Shown here: positions 40,936 to 50,568 of the stretch, one piece after another
Numbering within the stretch: the stretch's first letter is position 1
Layout of the letters: each line of letters opens with the position of its first letter
Assembly (NCBI GenBank): GCA_002389045.1
Contig: DGNS01000002.1
Location: forward strand, 1 to 64,000
Source of the DNA: Thiotrichaceae bacterium UBA4486
Lineage (GTDB): Bacteria > Pseudomonadota > Gammaproteobacteria > Eutrophobiales > Eutrophobiaceae
Length of the DNA: 64,000 bases
Direction: 5' to 3'
Made by a program: the position numbers and the translations under genes
Notes under the pieces: generated by a model
The model's database searches: none
The model's input: only the letters and a program-made list of their open reading frames with translations
Told to the model about the DNA's origin: nothing

Positions 40936-42012
40936 GTGACGAAGAAAATTCTGGTTTTACCCGGTGATGGCATTGGTCCCGAAATCATTGCCGAGGCTGA
41001 AAAAGTGTTGCTGGCCCTGCGTGATCGTTTTGATCTGGATATTGTGCTGGAACACGGATTGATTGGTGGTGTGGCCTACGAACAGACCGGTCAGCCGCTG
41101 CCGCCGGCAACACTGGAGGCCGCCAGGCACGCCGATGCAATCCTGTTTGGAGCCATCGGTGGACCGCAGTGGGAATCCATTCAGCGGGATATGCGCCCGG
41201 AGCGCGGCCTGCTGGCATTACGCAGCGGTCTTGGCCTGTTTGCCAACCTGCGACCTGCGATTGTCTACAGGGAGCTGGCCGATGCATCGACCCTCAAGCA
41301 CGAGATCGTCGATGATCTGGATATCATGATTGTGCGCGAACTGACCAGTGGTATTTATTTCGGCGAGCCACGCGGAATTCGTACCCTGGAAAACGGTGAG
41401 CGCCAGGGATATAACAGCCTCGTTTACAGTGAATCGGAAATCGAGCGTATTGCCCGCATGGCTTTCGAGATTGCCAGGCAGCGGGATCGGCGGGTGACTT
41501 CCGTGGACAAGGCCAATGTTCTGGAAGCGCTGGAACTCTGGCGCGAGGTGACAAGCAGCGTGGCAAAAGATTATCCGGACGTGACGCTGCAACACATGTA
41601 CGTGGACAACGCGGCCATGCAACTGGTACGAAATCCCAACCAGTTCGATGTCATCGTGACCACGAACATGTTTGGTGACATACTTTCCGACCTGGCTTCC
41701 ATGCTGACCGGTTCAATCGGCTTGTTGCCCTCGGCTGCCTTGAATGAGGCCGGCCAGGGCATGTACGAACCCATACACGGATCGGCCCCGGATATTGCCG
41801 GCAACAATATTGCCAACCCCTTAGCCACGATCCTTTCGGTCTCCATGTTGTTAAAATATTCATTACATGATGATGCCGGGAGCCGGCGTATCGAGACCGC
41901 GGTTCGCCAGGTGCTGGCTGACGGTTATCGCACAGCGGATATTTATTCTCCGGGAACCAGAAAGGTGACAACCGGTGAAATGGGCGATGCAGTGGTGGCG
42001 GCTCTGAAATGA
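40936..42012 (+). CDS. leuB: 3-isopropylmalate dehydrogenase
   Basis: A 358-residue decarboxylating dehydrogenase of leucine synthesis. KILVLPGDGIGPEII, the substrate-binding RPERGLLALRSGLGLFANLRP, DKANVLEALELWREV and the NAD-site HGSAPDIAGNNIANPLATILS are standard. The start is a GTG at 40936 (VTKKI), with an AGG upstream; a GTG at 40927 is also in frame. leuC and leuD are not in the window. Two tandem-repeat arrays follow before asd. Confidence 0.96.
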   Translation: MTKKILVLPGDGIGPEIIAEAEKVLLALRDRFDLDIVLEHGLIGGVAYEQTGQPLPPATLEAARHADAILFGAIGGPQWESIQRDMRPERGLLALRSGLGLFANLRPAIVYRELADASTLKHEIVDDLDIMIVRELTSGIYFGEPRGIRTLENGERQGYNSLVYSESEIERIARMAFEIARQRDRRVTSVDKANVLEALELWREVTSSVAKDYPDVTLQHMYVDNAAMQLVRNPNQFDVIVTTNMFGDILSDLASMLTGSIGLLPSAALNEAGQGMYEPIHGSAPDIAGNNIANPLATILSVSMLLKYSLHDDAGSRRIETAVRQVLADGYRTADIYSPGTRKVTTGEMGDAVVAALK

Positions 42013-42014
42013 AG

Positions 42015-42129
42015 CAGATATCAGATTTCAGATATCAGAGATAAATCTGTTAGAACCTTGAACCTTGGACAGTGAACAGTGAACAGTGAACAGTGAACAG
42101 TGAATGGTGAATGGTGAATAGTGAACAGT
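42015..42129. repeat. Two heptanucleotide arrays between leuB and asd
   Basis: Positions 42015-42042 hold four 7-bp units (CAGATAT, CAGATTT, CAGATAT, CAGAGAT). Positions 42067-42129 hold nine units (GGACAGT, four GAACAGT, two GAATGGT, GAATAGT, GAACAGT). The first resembles the array at 37065, the second the array at 31718. The arrays fill most of the 140-base gap between leuB and asd. Confidence 0.93.
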
Positions 42130-42152
42130 AAACCTGAATTGAGTTATATATC

Positions 42153-43175
42153 ATGAGCAAGAAATACAACGTCGCCGTCGTCGGCGCCACCGGTGTGGTC
42201 GGTGAGACCATGCTGTCCATACTGGAACAACGTGATTTTCCGGTAGACAATGTCTATGCCCTGGCCAGCAGTCGCTCGGCCGGCAGTCGCATACCGTTTC
42301 GGGGTGATGAACTCGAGGTCCGGGATCTTGAGGGCTTTGATTTTGCCGGCGTGGATATCGGTCTGTTTTCACCCGGCGCTTCCATATCGAAGATTCATGC
42401 GCCTCGCGCCGCCGCTGCCGGCTGCGTGGTCATCGATAATACGTCGCAATTCCGTTACGACGACGACATTCCCCTGGTCGTGCCGGAAGTCAATGCGCAT
42501 GCCATCGAACACTATAAAAACCGCGGAATTATTGCCAATCCGAACTGTTCGACCATCCAGATGGTGGTGGCCTTAAAACCCATCTACGATGCGGCCGGTA
42601 TTGAACGGCTGAATGTCTGCACCTACCAGGCCGTGTCCGGCACCGGTAAGGAAGCCGTGGAGGAACTGGAAAAACAGACCACGGCGCTAATCAATGGTTC
42701 TTCCTATGCGGGTCAGGTTTATCCGAAACAGATCGCGTTCAACGTTCTGCCGCATATCGATGCGTTCATGGATAACGGTTATACCAGGGAAGAGATGAAG
42801 ATGATCTGGGAAACGCGGAAAATCATGGAGGACGACACTATCCAGGTGAATCCGACCACTGTGCGCGTGCCGGTATTCTTCGGCCATTCTGAAGCAGTGC
42901 ATATCGAGACCCGCGACAAGATCGATGCCGCTGCCGTGCGTGATTTACTGGTTCGCAGCGACGGCGTGGTGGTCATGGATGAGCGCGAGGACGGTGGTTA
43001 TCCCACGGCCGTAACGGAAGCGGCCGGTACGGATCCGGTTTACGTCGGTCGGATCCGTGATGACATCTCCCATCCCCGTGGGATTAATCTGTGGGTGGTC
43101 TCCGATAACGTGCGCAAAGGTGCTGCATTAAATAGTGTTCAAATAGCTGAAATTTTGGTAAAACACTACTTATAA
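42153..43175 (+). CDS. asd: Aspartate-semialdehyde dehydrogenase
   Basis: A 340-residue enzyme with the NADP-binding VAVVGATGVVGETML, the catalytic Cys in NPNCSTIQMVVALKP, and the C-terminal HPRGINLWVVSDNVRKGAALNSVQIAE. It reduces aspartyl phosphate to the semialdehyde, the branch point to lysine, threonine and methionine. This is the USG-1-like/short form found in many gammaproteobacteria. The ATG at 42153 stands just after a tandem-repeat array, so the repeats may sit in its leader. Confidence 0.96.
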   Translation: MSKKYNVAVVGATGVVGETMLSILEQRDFPVDNVYALASSRSAGSRIPFRGDELEVRDLEGFDFAGVDIGLFSPGASISKIHAPRAAAAGCVVIDNTSQFRYDDDIPLVVPEVNAHAIEHYKNRGIIANPNCSTIQMVVALKPIYDAAGIERLNVCTYQAVSGTGKEAVEELEKQTTALINGSSYAGQVYPKQIAFNVLPHIDAFMDNGYTREEMKMIWETRKIMEDDTIQVNPTTVRVPVFFGHSEAVHIETRDKIDAAAVRDLLVRSDGVVVMDEREDGGYPTAVTEAAGTDPVYVGRIRDDISHPRGINLWVVSDNVRKGAALNSVQIAEILVKHYL

Positions 43176-43367
43176 ACTATAGTTAAGGGGTAATTGTAAA
43201 GCATATTCATAAGTTTAAGGTCTTACTTCCGGGGTTGATTCATTATTTAGCGGCAGGATCCAGCCGGGCGGATACAGTTACCAGTATACGGGGCATGCGC
43301 GGGAGGCCACCGTTATTACATACAAGATATTGATATTACTATACAATTTAACCAAGGCGCCGAATCG

Positions 43368-43763
43368 ATGCAGTGGCTCAAACGAATCAGCACAATACTT
43401 GCTATGGCAGGACTATGTTTATGTCTGCCCCGCGCATACGCGTTGGCGATTTCGGAAATACAATTAAATTCTCATCTAAATCAAACACTTCAGGCCACGG
43501 TTGACTTGCTGGCCGTATCGCCCGAAGAACTCGACAGCCTGGTGGTGATCATTCGTCCGTTACAGGAAAGCAGCAGCGCGGCCATGACCTGGCCAAAAAT
43601 TTCCCACGAGATTGTCTCCGATCAATCGGGTCGCCACCGGATCAATCTATCAAGCCCCGAGCCCATCCAGGAACCGGTACTGAATTTTGTTCTGGAGTTG
43701 AGCTGGTCCGGCGGACGGCTTGAGCGGGAATATGTTTTGTTAATCGACCCGGATACAGAATAA
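43368..43763 (+). CDS. Stand-alone FimV N-terminal-like domain protein
   Basis: A 131-residue precursor with a signal peptide (ISTILAMAGLCLCLPRAYA) and a mature part that repeats the N-terminal domain of FimV. Shared points with the neighbouring FimV are SEIQLNSHLNQTLQATVDLLAVSPEELDSLVV against DLDSSLNEPFEARIPLLSASVDELDSLKV, and PVLNFVLELSWSGGRLEREYVLLIDP against PFLNFLLEVNWSQGRLYREYTVLLDP. No LysM, membrane helix or TPR part is present. It ends 19 bases before fimV and is likely cotranscribed. Probably periplasmic; a duplication of the FimV domain is the simplest origin. Confidence 0.82.
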   Translation: MQWLKRISTILAMAGLCLCLPRAYALAISEIQLNSHLNQTLQATVDLLAVSPEELDSLVVIIRPLQESSSAAMTWPKISHEIVSDQSGRHRINLSSPEPIQEPVLNFVLELSWSGGRLEREYVLLIDPDTE

Positions 43764-43782
43764 AAGAAGGCAGGAATACGTG

Positions 43783-46700
43783 ATGATGCGCAAATGGCTG
43801 TTTGCAATAATAATGCTGCTCCCCGGGGCAGTGATGGCTTTGGGTCTGGGCAAGCTGGATCTGGACTCGTCCCTCAATGAACCCTTCGAAGCCAGGATCC
43901 CGCTGTTGTCAGCCAGCGTTGATGAACTGGACAGTCTCAAGGTCGGCCTCGCATCACCGGAAGCTTTCGAGCGCGCCGGCCTGCAGTTTGGTTTTGGTCT
44001 GGAACAATTAAAGTTTGAAATCCAACAGCCGGAATCCGGCAATGATTACATCCGCATCTACAGCACCAATGCGATTCGTGAGCCGTTTCTGAACTTCCTG
44101 CTCGAGGTGAACTGGAGCCAGGGTCGCCTGTATCGTGAATACACCGTGCTGCTGGATCCGCCGACCTACGACCCGGGGCGCAAGATGGCGGATATGGCGC
44201 CGGCCCCGCAGCCCACAACAGGATCATTCGCACCGGGTACAGCCATTGAGGATAACCAGGTTACCTATAACCTGGATTACGACAGTCCGGTCACGAGTCG
44301 GGCAATCCGTTATGATGGCGGCGACTACGGCCCGGTGGGTGCCGGCGATACCCTGTGGTCCATCGCCAGCGACATGCGTCCCGACAGTTCCGTCAGTGTC
44401 CAGCAGATGATGCTCGCCCTGTTGCGCGCCAATCCGGAAGCTTTTATCAACAACAATATCAACGGTCTCAAGCGCGGCCAGATCCTGTCCATGCCGAGCA
44501 GCACCGACATGGCCGCTGTCAGCAAGCGGGAAGCGATTGAACTGGCAAAATCACAGAACGACCTCTGGAATGATATTCGCGCCGGTCTGGCAGACGCTGC
44601 CGCGGCACGGCCGGAATCCGCAGGTGTATCAGGCGCAGCTCCGGAATCGTTGACTGCAGATGAAACCCTGGCGGGTGATGACGCCGAATTGCGACTGGTG
44701 GCGCCGGATGACAGTGGCGAGGGCATCGATGAAGCCATGACGGAAGCGGGAGCCGATCCCGAAACCGAGCGCCTGATGTCACTGGCCAATGAGACGATCT
44801 CCGCGTTGCAGCTGGAAAACTCCGAACTTCAGGATCAGCTGCTTGAATCAGAGAGCATCATTGAAGATTTGAAACGGCTCATCCAGTTGAAAGAGGATGA
44901 ACTGGCGGCTTTGCAAAACCAGGTCGCCATGGCGGATGCCGGAGAAGAAGCGATCCCGGAAGAGTCTGCGATGGAAGATGAGGTGACTGCTATCGACGAA
45001 GATACAGGCGCTGCCGGAGACGAGGCGGAATCCACCACAGAGGCCATGGATACAGCCACCGTGGAAGACGATGCCGTGGATGATGAGACCATGGCCGCTG
45101 ACACGTCTGCACCCGCCGATGCCGGAATTATGGGTATGGTGAACCAGTACCTGGGGCCGGTTATTGAAATAGTCAAATCCAACCTCATTGCTATAGCTGG
45201 CGTCGTCGGCGGGATTATCGTTCTTTTACTCGGTTTCCTTTTCTACCGGAAGCGCAAAAGCGGTGAAACCGGGACCATGGATATTCCCGAGGCTGATTTT
45301 CCCGACTTTGAGGATGTGACCGATGCGGCCACCGCAGCCGGTGCGGCAGGTATGCTGGATGTTGCGGATTCCGAGGCGGAAACGGAAATCCCGGAAGATG
45401 AAGAGCAGGAAGACAAGACCCCGACTCCTGAAATCCCCGAAGCCGCGGAAACCGACGATGCCACTCAAATCGCCACACCGCCCGCCGAAGCCGCGCCTGC
45501 ACAAGAGGAAGAAGATGATCCACTGGCCGAAGTCAACGTGTTCCTTGCCTATGAGCATTACGACCAGGCCGAGGAGTTCGTGAAGACGGCCATTGAAAGT
45601 GACCCTGAAAATCTGGAATTTCATTCCAAGTTGCTTGAGGTTTATTACGCCGCCGGCAACAGGAAGTCCTATGAGGAAGAAGCCCGGGTTCTGCATGGCC
45701 TGGTCAATGGCGAAGGTCCGCACTGGGATATGGCGGTGGCTATGTGGAGCGAACTCTCGCCAAACCGGGCGCTGTTCGAGGAAGGCCCCGAGGACGAGGA
45801 TGAAATCCCTGTTGAAACCGGTGGTGGCATCGTCGATTTGACGGCTGGAGAAGAGCCCGCTGCCGAGGAAGAGGACAACAAGGACGCCGGTCTTGATTTT
45901 GATATCGGTGCTGACGATGAGGACGAGGGAATACTGGATGTGACCAGTGCCGGCGAGGAAGCGGCTGAAAAGCCTGCAGAAGACGAGGATGAAATTCTGG
46001 ATGTGACGGCGGCGGGTGATTCCGACAGTGAGTTACTGGATGTAACGGCGGCAGTAGGTCTGGACGATACAACAGGTGGTGAGTCCGGACGCGATGAAGA
46101 GAACATGCTGGACATCACCGGTGGCGGGGAAGATGACGAGGTTCTGGATATTACCGCGGGGACCGATCAAGCCGGCGTTGACAGCAGTACACGGGACAGT
46201 GACAAGGGTGATTCGGGAGATGATGACGTCCTGGATATCACGGCAAACGCTGATCAGTCCACCGAAAACACCACTGCTGAAAACGCAGATGAAGAATTCC
46301 TGGATTTATCACAACCCGGCGGTGACGATCTGCTTGATGTCACGGCTTCTGCAAATATGACGCCTGATGATGACGAGGATTTACTCGATGTAACCTCGGC
46401 ATCCACCAGTGGCGCCGACAGTGACAGCCTGCTGGATGTGGATACCGGTGAGACCGATACCGGCCGAGATGATGACGATAATTCACTGGATTTCGATATG
46501 GAAGGGCTGGACCTGGATATTTCCGATGATCGCGGCGGAGAAGACTCTGATACCGGCAGCATGATTGAAAAGTCCATGGCATCCGATGACGATGATAATG
46601 TCATCGATTTTGAAAATCTCGATCTGGAGACCGAAGATACCGGGGATAATGATATCGAGGGAACCGTGGAAGTGGATGCAACTGATCTCGGCATCGATAC

Positions 46701-47352
46701 CAGTGACGAGGACGGCAGTGATACCGGGACGCCGGAAGTTGAACTGGATCTGACCATGGATATGGAAGACTCTGACAAGACAGCCGCCGAAGACAGCACC
46801 GGGGATTTTTCACTGGATCTCGATGTGCCTGAATCGGATTCCGACACGGCGGATGCCAATGAGTTATCGATTGACGATACCGGTGATGACAGTGGATTTT
46901 CGCTCGATCTGGATGCGGATGACGCAAGCGGCGATAAGGACACACCGGAATTCGAACTCGATATAGACAGTGATGACACTGAATCCACCAGCGAGGAGTT
47001 CGATCTCGATCTCGAAATCCAGGACGAACCCGAATCAGAACCCGAACAACCCTCTGTCGAGGATGCCGTGCCCGATATTGATATGGAAAGTACGGTGGAA
47101 ATACCCAAGAACAGGCTCGATCTGGTAGATGAGGGCGACGACGAGGACGATGACAAGACAGTGTTCGTACCCAAGTCATCCGGCACGCAGGAACAGAGCC
47201 AGGAAGATGAAATCTCAACCAAGCTGGATCTGGCCAAGGCCTACGTCGAACTGGGTGACAGTGACAGCGCCAGAACTATCCTGGAGGAGATCATGAACGA
47301 GGGCACGGAGGAACAACAGCAACAGGCGCAGGAATTGCTCAACCAGGTTTGA
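43783..47352 (+). CDS. fimV: FimV/TspA-like polar hub protein
   Basis: A 1189-residue acidic inner-membrane protein. Signal sequence, FimV N-terminal domain (to about residue 125), LysM domain (about 185-245, GAGDTLWSIASDM), coiled coil (about 327-383), one transmembrane helix (about 467-490), a cytoplasmic TPR-like segment (about 578-640), a very acidic stretch, and the conserved C-terminal TPR domain (KLDLAKAYVELGDSDSARTILEEIM). Between residues 709 and 889 a motif ILDVT/LLDVT/VLDIT recurs about ten times. FimV organises the cell pole for type IV pili and twitching in Pseudomonas. Start at 43783 with AGGA seven bases upstream. Confidence 0.94.
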   Translation: MMRKWLFAIIMLLPGAVMALGLGKLDLDSSLNEPFEARIPLLSASVDELDSLKVGLASPEAFERAGLQFGFGLEQLKFEIQQPESGNDYIRIYSTNAIREPFLNFLLEVNWSQGRLYREYTVLLDPPTYDPGRKMADMAPAPQPTTGSFAPGTAIEDNQVTYNLDYDSPVTSRAIRYDGGDYGPVGAGDTLWSIASDMRPDSSVSVQQMMLALLRANPEAFINNNINGLKRGQILSMPSSTDMAAVSKREAIELAKSQNDLWNDIRAGLADAAAARPESAGVSGAAPESLTADETLAGDDAELRLVAPDDSGEGIDEAMTEAGADPETERLMSLANETISALQLENSELQDQLLESESIIEDLKRLIQLKEDELAALQNQVAMADAGEEAIPEESAMEDEVTAIDEDTGAAGDEAESTTEAMDTATVEDDAVDDETMAADTSAPADAGIMGMVNQYLGPVIEIVKSNLIAIAGVVGGIIVLLLGFLFYRKRKSGETGTMDIPEADFPDFEDVTDAATAAGAAGMLDVADSEAETEIPEDEEQEDKTPTPEIPEAAETDDATQIATPPAEAAPAQEEEDDPLAEVNVFLAYEHYDQAEEFVKTAIESDPENLEFHSKLLEVYYAAGNRKSYEEEARVLHGLVNGEGPHWDMAVAMWSELSPNRALFEEGPEDEDEIPVETGGGIVDLTAGEEPAAEEEDNKDAGLDFDIGADDEDEGILDVTSAGEEAAEKPAEDEDEILDVTAAGDSDSELLDVTAAVGLDDTTGGESGRDEENMLDITGGGEDDEVLDITAGTDQAGVDSSTRDSDKGDSGDDDVLDITANADQSTENTTAENADEEFLDLSQPGGDDLLDVTASANMTPDDDEDLLDVTSASTSGADSDSLLDVDTGETDTGRDDDDNSLDFDMEGLDLDISDDRGGEDSDTGSMIEKSMASDDDDNVIDFENLDLETEDTGDNDIEGTVEVDATDLGIDTSDEDGSDTGTPEVELDLTMDMEDSDKTAAEDSTGDFSLDLDVPESDSDTADANELSIDDTGDDSGFSLDLDADDASGDKDTPEFELDIDSDDTESTSEEFDLDLEIQDEPESEPEQPSVEDAVPDIDMESTVEIPKNRLDLVDEGDDEDDDKTVFVPKSSGTQEQSQEDEISTKLDLAKAYVELGDSDSARTILEEIMNEGTEEQQQQAQELLNQV

Positions 47353-47557
47353 TTCACCGAATTGAATCCTGTTGTGTATTGACGGGCTGACACCCCGATC
47401 ATACTGTCTCAGAATCGCATGCTTTTTATTGCATCCAGCCCCGGACCAGCGAGGCGACGCTGGTCTGAAGCCCCCGGTAACATTTCGTGAAAGATCCCGT
47501 CCATCGCTGTTTGTTACGCAACCGGTCGGCAGCGCGCTTTATCCGGATTCATTGACC

Positions 47558-48343
47558 ATGCGGATTGCTGTTGGTATCGAATACGATGGCGCCGGCTTCA
47601 TCGGCTGGCAATCCCAGGATCATGGTCGCACGGTACAACAGTGTGTCGAGGCAGCGCTGGGATTCGTCGCCGACGAAAACATCTCGTTACAATGCGCAGG
47701 AAGAACAGACACCGGCGTGCATGCCATTCACCAGGTGGCGCATTTTGATACCAGCGCCGAACGGCAACCGCATTCATGGGCCTTCGGCGCCAACAGCCGA
47801 CTGGATGCGGATGCCAACGTGCTCTGGGCGAGAGAGGTAGCGGATGAGTTTCATGCCCGATTTTCCGCCACCGGCCGGGCCTATCGCTACGTCATTCTCA
47901 ATCGTCCGGTGCGCAGCGCCACCCTGGCGCGCAAGGTTGCCTGGGAGTGCCGGCCGCTGGATATGGATTCCATGCAGCATGCCGCCACCTTATTGGTGGG
48001 TGAGCACGATTTCAGCGCCTTTCGCAGCGTTGGCTGTCAGGCCAAATCACCGGTCCGCAGGATCAATCATCTCACCCTGACCCGCAGCGGCGATTACCTG
48101 GTGATTGATGTACACGCCAATGCGTTTTTGCAACACATGGTGCGTAATATAGTGGGTGTCCTGCTGGAAATCGGTATTGGTAAACAACCCGTGGAATGGT
48201 CCGCCGAGGTACTGGAAATGCGCGACCGTACCCTGGGCGGTGTCACCGCCCCGGCCGAAGGGCTGTACCTGGTGCAGGTGGATTATCCGGTTGCCTTCAA
48301 TATCCCCCTGCCGCAGTCCCTGCAATGGCCGCTGTGCCTGTGA
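47558..48343 (+). CDS. truA: tRNA pseudouridine(38-40) synthase
   Basis: A 261-residue TruA. MRIAVGIEYDGAGFIGWQSQ, the catalytic Asp in CAGRTDTGVHAIHQVAHF, HDFSAFRS and NAFLQHMVRNIVGVLLEIG are characteristic. It forms pseudouridine at positions 38-40 of the anticodon arm. The frame is open back to 47372 but the ATG at 47558 is the family start. Its position between fimV and trpF is conserved in gammaproteobacteria. Confidence 0.96.
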   Translation: MRIAVGIEYDGAGFIGWQSQDHGRTVQQCVEAALGFVADENISLQCAGRTDTGVHAIHQVAHFDTSAERQPHSWAFGANSRLDADANVLWAREVADEFHARFSATGRAYRYVILNRPVRSATLARKVAWECRPLDMDSMQHAATLLVGEHDFSAFRSVGCQAKSPVRRINHLTLTRSGDYLVIDVHANAFLQHMVRNIVGVLLEIGIGKQPVEWSAEVLEMRDRTLGGVTAPAEGLYLVQVDYPVAFNIPLPQSLQWPLCL

Positions 48344-48382
48344 ATGCTACAATCGCATTCTTATGTCGGATATCGTCAGACT

Positions 48383-49048
48383 ATGAGTGACAACATGAAC
48401 CGGGATGCCGGCTTATACCCCAGAACCCGGGTAAAAATTTGCGGTATCGTCCGCGTCGAGGATGCACTGGTTGCAGCCCATGCCGGCGCCGATGCGATCG
48501 GCCTGGTGTTTTACGAGTCCAGTCCACGGTCGGTTAGCATCGGGCAGGCGCGTGCAATTCTCGATGCCCTGCCGGCCTTTGTCAGTCGTGTTGCGCTGTT
48601 CGTGGATGCCGGTGAACAGTATATTCGTTCGGTGCTGGAAGCGTGCCCGGTGGATGTTCTGCAATTCCATGGCAATGAACCTGCTTCCCGTTGCAGCATT
48701 TACGATCGCCCCTATATCAAGGCATTACGCGTGCAAAGCCGGGATCAGGTGATAGAGCAGTCGCGTCAACACAGTAATGCCAGCGCTTTGTTGCTGGATA
48801 CCTGGAACAGGGATCTCGCCGGCGGTACCGGTCAGCAGTTTGACTGGTCACTGATACCCGATGAGTTGGACAAGCCGGTGATATTGGCAGGAGGTCTAAA
48901 CCCTGATAATGTCAGAACCGCTATTTTACAGGTCAATCCGTATGCCGTGGATGTGAGCGGTGGTGTTGAGGCCAGCCGGGGTAACAAGGATCCGGAAAAA
49001 ATCAAATCGTTTATCAATGAGGTCAATAATGCAGTCATCAGGCAGTAG
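48383..49048 (+). CDS. trpF: Phosphoribosylanthranilate isomerase
   Basis: A 221-residue TIM-barrel isomerase of tryptophan synthesis: RVKICGIVRVEDALVAAHAGADAIGLVFYESSPRSV carries the catalytic Cys, and VILAGGLNPDNVRTAI with AVDVSGGVEASRGNKD contains the catalytic Asp and phosphate site. The start at 48383 (MSDN) is chosen from family length; the frame opens at 48344. It overlaps trpB by 20 bases if trpB starts at 49029. Confidence 0.95.
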   Translation: MSDNMNRDAGLYPRTRVKICGIVRVEDALVAAHAGADAIGLVFYESSPRSVSIGQARAILDALPAFVSRVALFVDAGEQYIRSVLEACPVDVLQFHGNEPASRCSIYDRPYIKALRVQSRDQVIEQSRQHSNASALLLDTWNRDLAGGTGQQFDWSLIPDELDKPVILAGGLNPDNVRTAILQVNPYAVDVSGGVEASRGNKDPEKIKSFINEVNNAVIRQ

Positions 49049-50276
49049 TGCAGCCATGGGTGAGGACGCTGTTCCAGTAAGCGATCAGCCAATGCCGGAC
49101 AAAAACGGTCATTTTGGCCCCTATGGAGGACGCTTTGTCGCCGAAACCCTTATGGGTCCGCTGCAGGAACTGCAGGCAGCCTATGAAAAATACATGCGCG
49201 ATGAGGAATTCCTCGCCGAACTCGACCAGGAACTGCAACACTACGTGGGCCGGCCATCACCCCTGTACTATGCCAGGCGCTGGTCCGAACGAGTGGGCGG
49301 CGCGCGTATATATCTGAAACGCGAGGATCTGAATCATACCGGCGCGCACAAGGTCAACAACACCATCGGCCAGGCATTACTGGCCAGGCGAATGGGTAAA
49401 ACCCGCATTATCGCCGAGACCGGCGCCGGCCAGCATGGTGTTGCCTCGGCCACGGTAGCGGCACGCCTCGGCCTGGAGTGTGTTGTCTACATGGGTGCGG
49501 AAGACATTCAGCGTCAGGCTCCCAATGTCTTTCGGATGAAGTTACTCGGCGCCACGGTCGTGCCTGTGGAGTCCGGTTCCAGAACCCTGAAAGATGCGCT
49601 CAACGAAGCCATGCGCGACTGGGTCGCCAACGTTGACAACACCTTTTACATTATCGGCACCGTGGCCGGTCCGCATCCCTATCCGGCCATGGTCCGCGAT
49701 TTCCAGGCTATCATCGGCCGTGAGGCCAGGACCCAGTGTTTGCAACAGACCGGTCGATTACCGGATGCCCTGGTGGCCTGTGTCGGTGGCGGCTCCAACG
49801 CCATTGGTCTGTTTCATCCCTTCCTTAGCGATACCGCTGTATCCATGTACGGTGTCGAGGCCGGCGGCGAGGGTATTCAGAGCGGTCATCATGCCGCACC
49901 CCTGAATGCCGGGCGTCCCGGGGTATTGCACGGTAACCGGACCTACCTGATGGAAGACGATAACGGCCAGATCATCGAAACCCATTCGGTGTCGGCCGGT
50001 CTGGATTATCCCGGAGTCGGTCCCGAACATGCCTGGCTCAAGGACAGCGGCCGAGCACGCTATGTGACCGTTAATGATGATGAGGCCCTGGCGGCATTTC
50101 ATGATCTGACCCGTACCGAGGGGATATTACCGGCACTGGAATCCAGCCATGCACTGGCCTATGCTGACAAGCTGGCCCGGGAAATGAGCAGTGACCGCAT
50201 CATTTTAATCAATCTGTCGGGTCGTGGTGACAAGGATATCAATACGGTGGCTACCATCGAGGGTATAAACCTCTGA
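49029..50276 (+). CDS. trpB: Tryptophan synthase beta subunit
   Basis: A 415-residue PLP enzyme. GHFGPYGGRFVAETLMGPL, the PLP Lys in LNHTGAHKVNNTIGQALLA, the ETGAGQHGVA motif and CVGGGSNAIGLFHPF are standard. It condenses indole with serine. Three in-frame ATGs are candidates (49029, 49056, 49092); I choose 49029 because GAGGTC precedes it by seven bases, though the short N-terminal extension is not conserved. Confidence 0.95.
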   Translation: MQSSGSSAAMGEDAVPVSDQPMPDKNGHFGPYGGRFVAETLMGPLQELQAAYEKYMRDEEFLAELDQELQHYVGRPSPLYYARRWSERVGGARIYLKREDLNHTGAHKVNNTIGQALLARRMGKTRIIAETGAGQHGVASATVAARLGLECVVYMGAEDIQRQAPNVFRMKLLGATVVPVESGSRTLKDALNEAMRDWVANVDNTFYIIGTVAGPHPYPAMVRDFQAIIGREARTQCLQQTGRLPDALVACVGGGSNAIGLFHPFLSDTAVSMYGVEAGGEGIQSGHHAAPLNAGRPGVLHGNRTYLMEDDNGQIIETHSVSAGLDYPGVGPEHAWLKDSGRARYVTVNDDEALAAFHDLTRTEGILPALESSHALAYADKLAREMSSDRIILINLSGRGDKDINTVATIEGINL

Positions 50277-50312
50277 CCGCAGGACACATTTTTACTCGTA
50301 TATAACTATTGT

Positions 50313-50519
50313 ATGAACAACCGCGAACGCCTGATTGACCTGATTACCGAGCACGAGCTTGATCGTGTGGATGTGGCCGAAATGCTCAAGGTCAAGCCTG
50401 CGCAAGTCGATCACTGGCTGGCCTCGAACGAGTCCAGACTCCATGAAGAAGTCCCGGAGATGGCTATCGAATTGCTCGAGTTGAAGCTCAGGTTACAATC
50501 CCGAAGTTCACCGGAGTGA
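50313..50519 (+). CDS. Small HTH-like protein between trpB and trpA
   Basis: A 68-residue frame, MNNRERLIDLITEHELDRVD followed by VAEMLKVKPAQVDHWLASNE, that reads like an isolated helix-turn-helix (VAEMLKVKPAQVDHWL) with a helical C-terminal tail. It stands 36 bases after trpB and 49 before trpA. Possibly a small DNA-binding or adaptor protein. I cannot name a family with confidence. Its codon use and spacing fit a real gene, although no strong ribosome site is visible. Confidence 0.65.
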   Translation: MNNRERLIDLITEHELDRVDVAEMLKVKPAQVDHWLASNESRLHEEVPEMAIELLELKLRLQSRSSPE

Positions 50520-50568
50520 CTCCAGGCCGGTTCTTCACCCTGATACCCCGCTGGAATTATTATTTAAT

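Noticed and set aside
31718..42129. Tandem arrays considered as CRISPR
   Set aside because: The 7-bp units are directly adjacent with no spacers, and no cas genes are present.
46254..47237. 327-codon Ser-rich minus-strand frame in fimV
   Set aside because: The Ser-rich pattern is only the reverse complement of the Asp/Glu-rich repeats in FimV.
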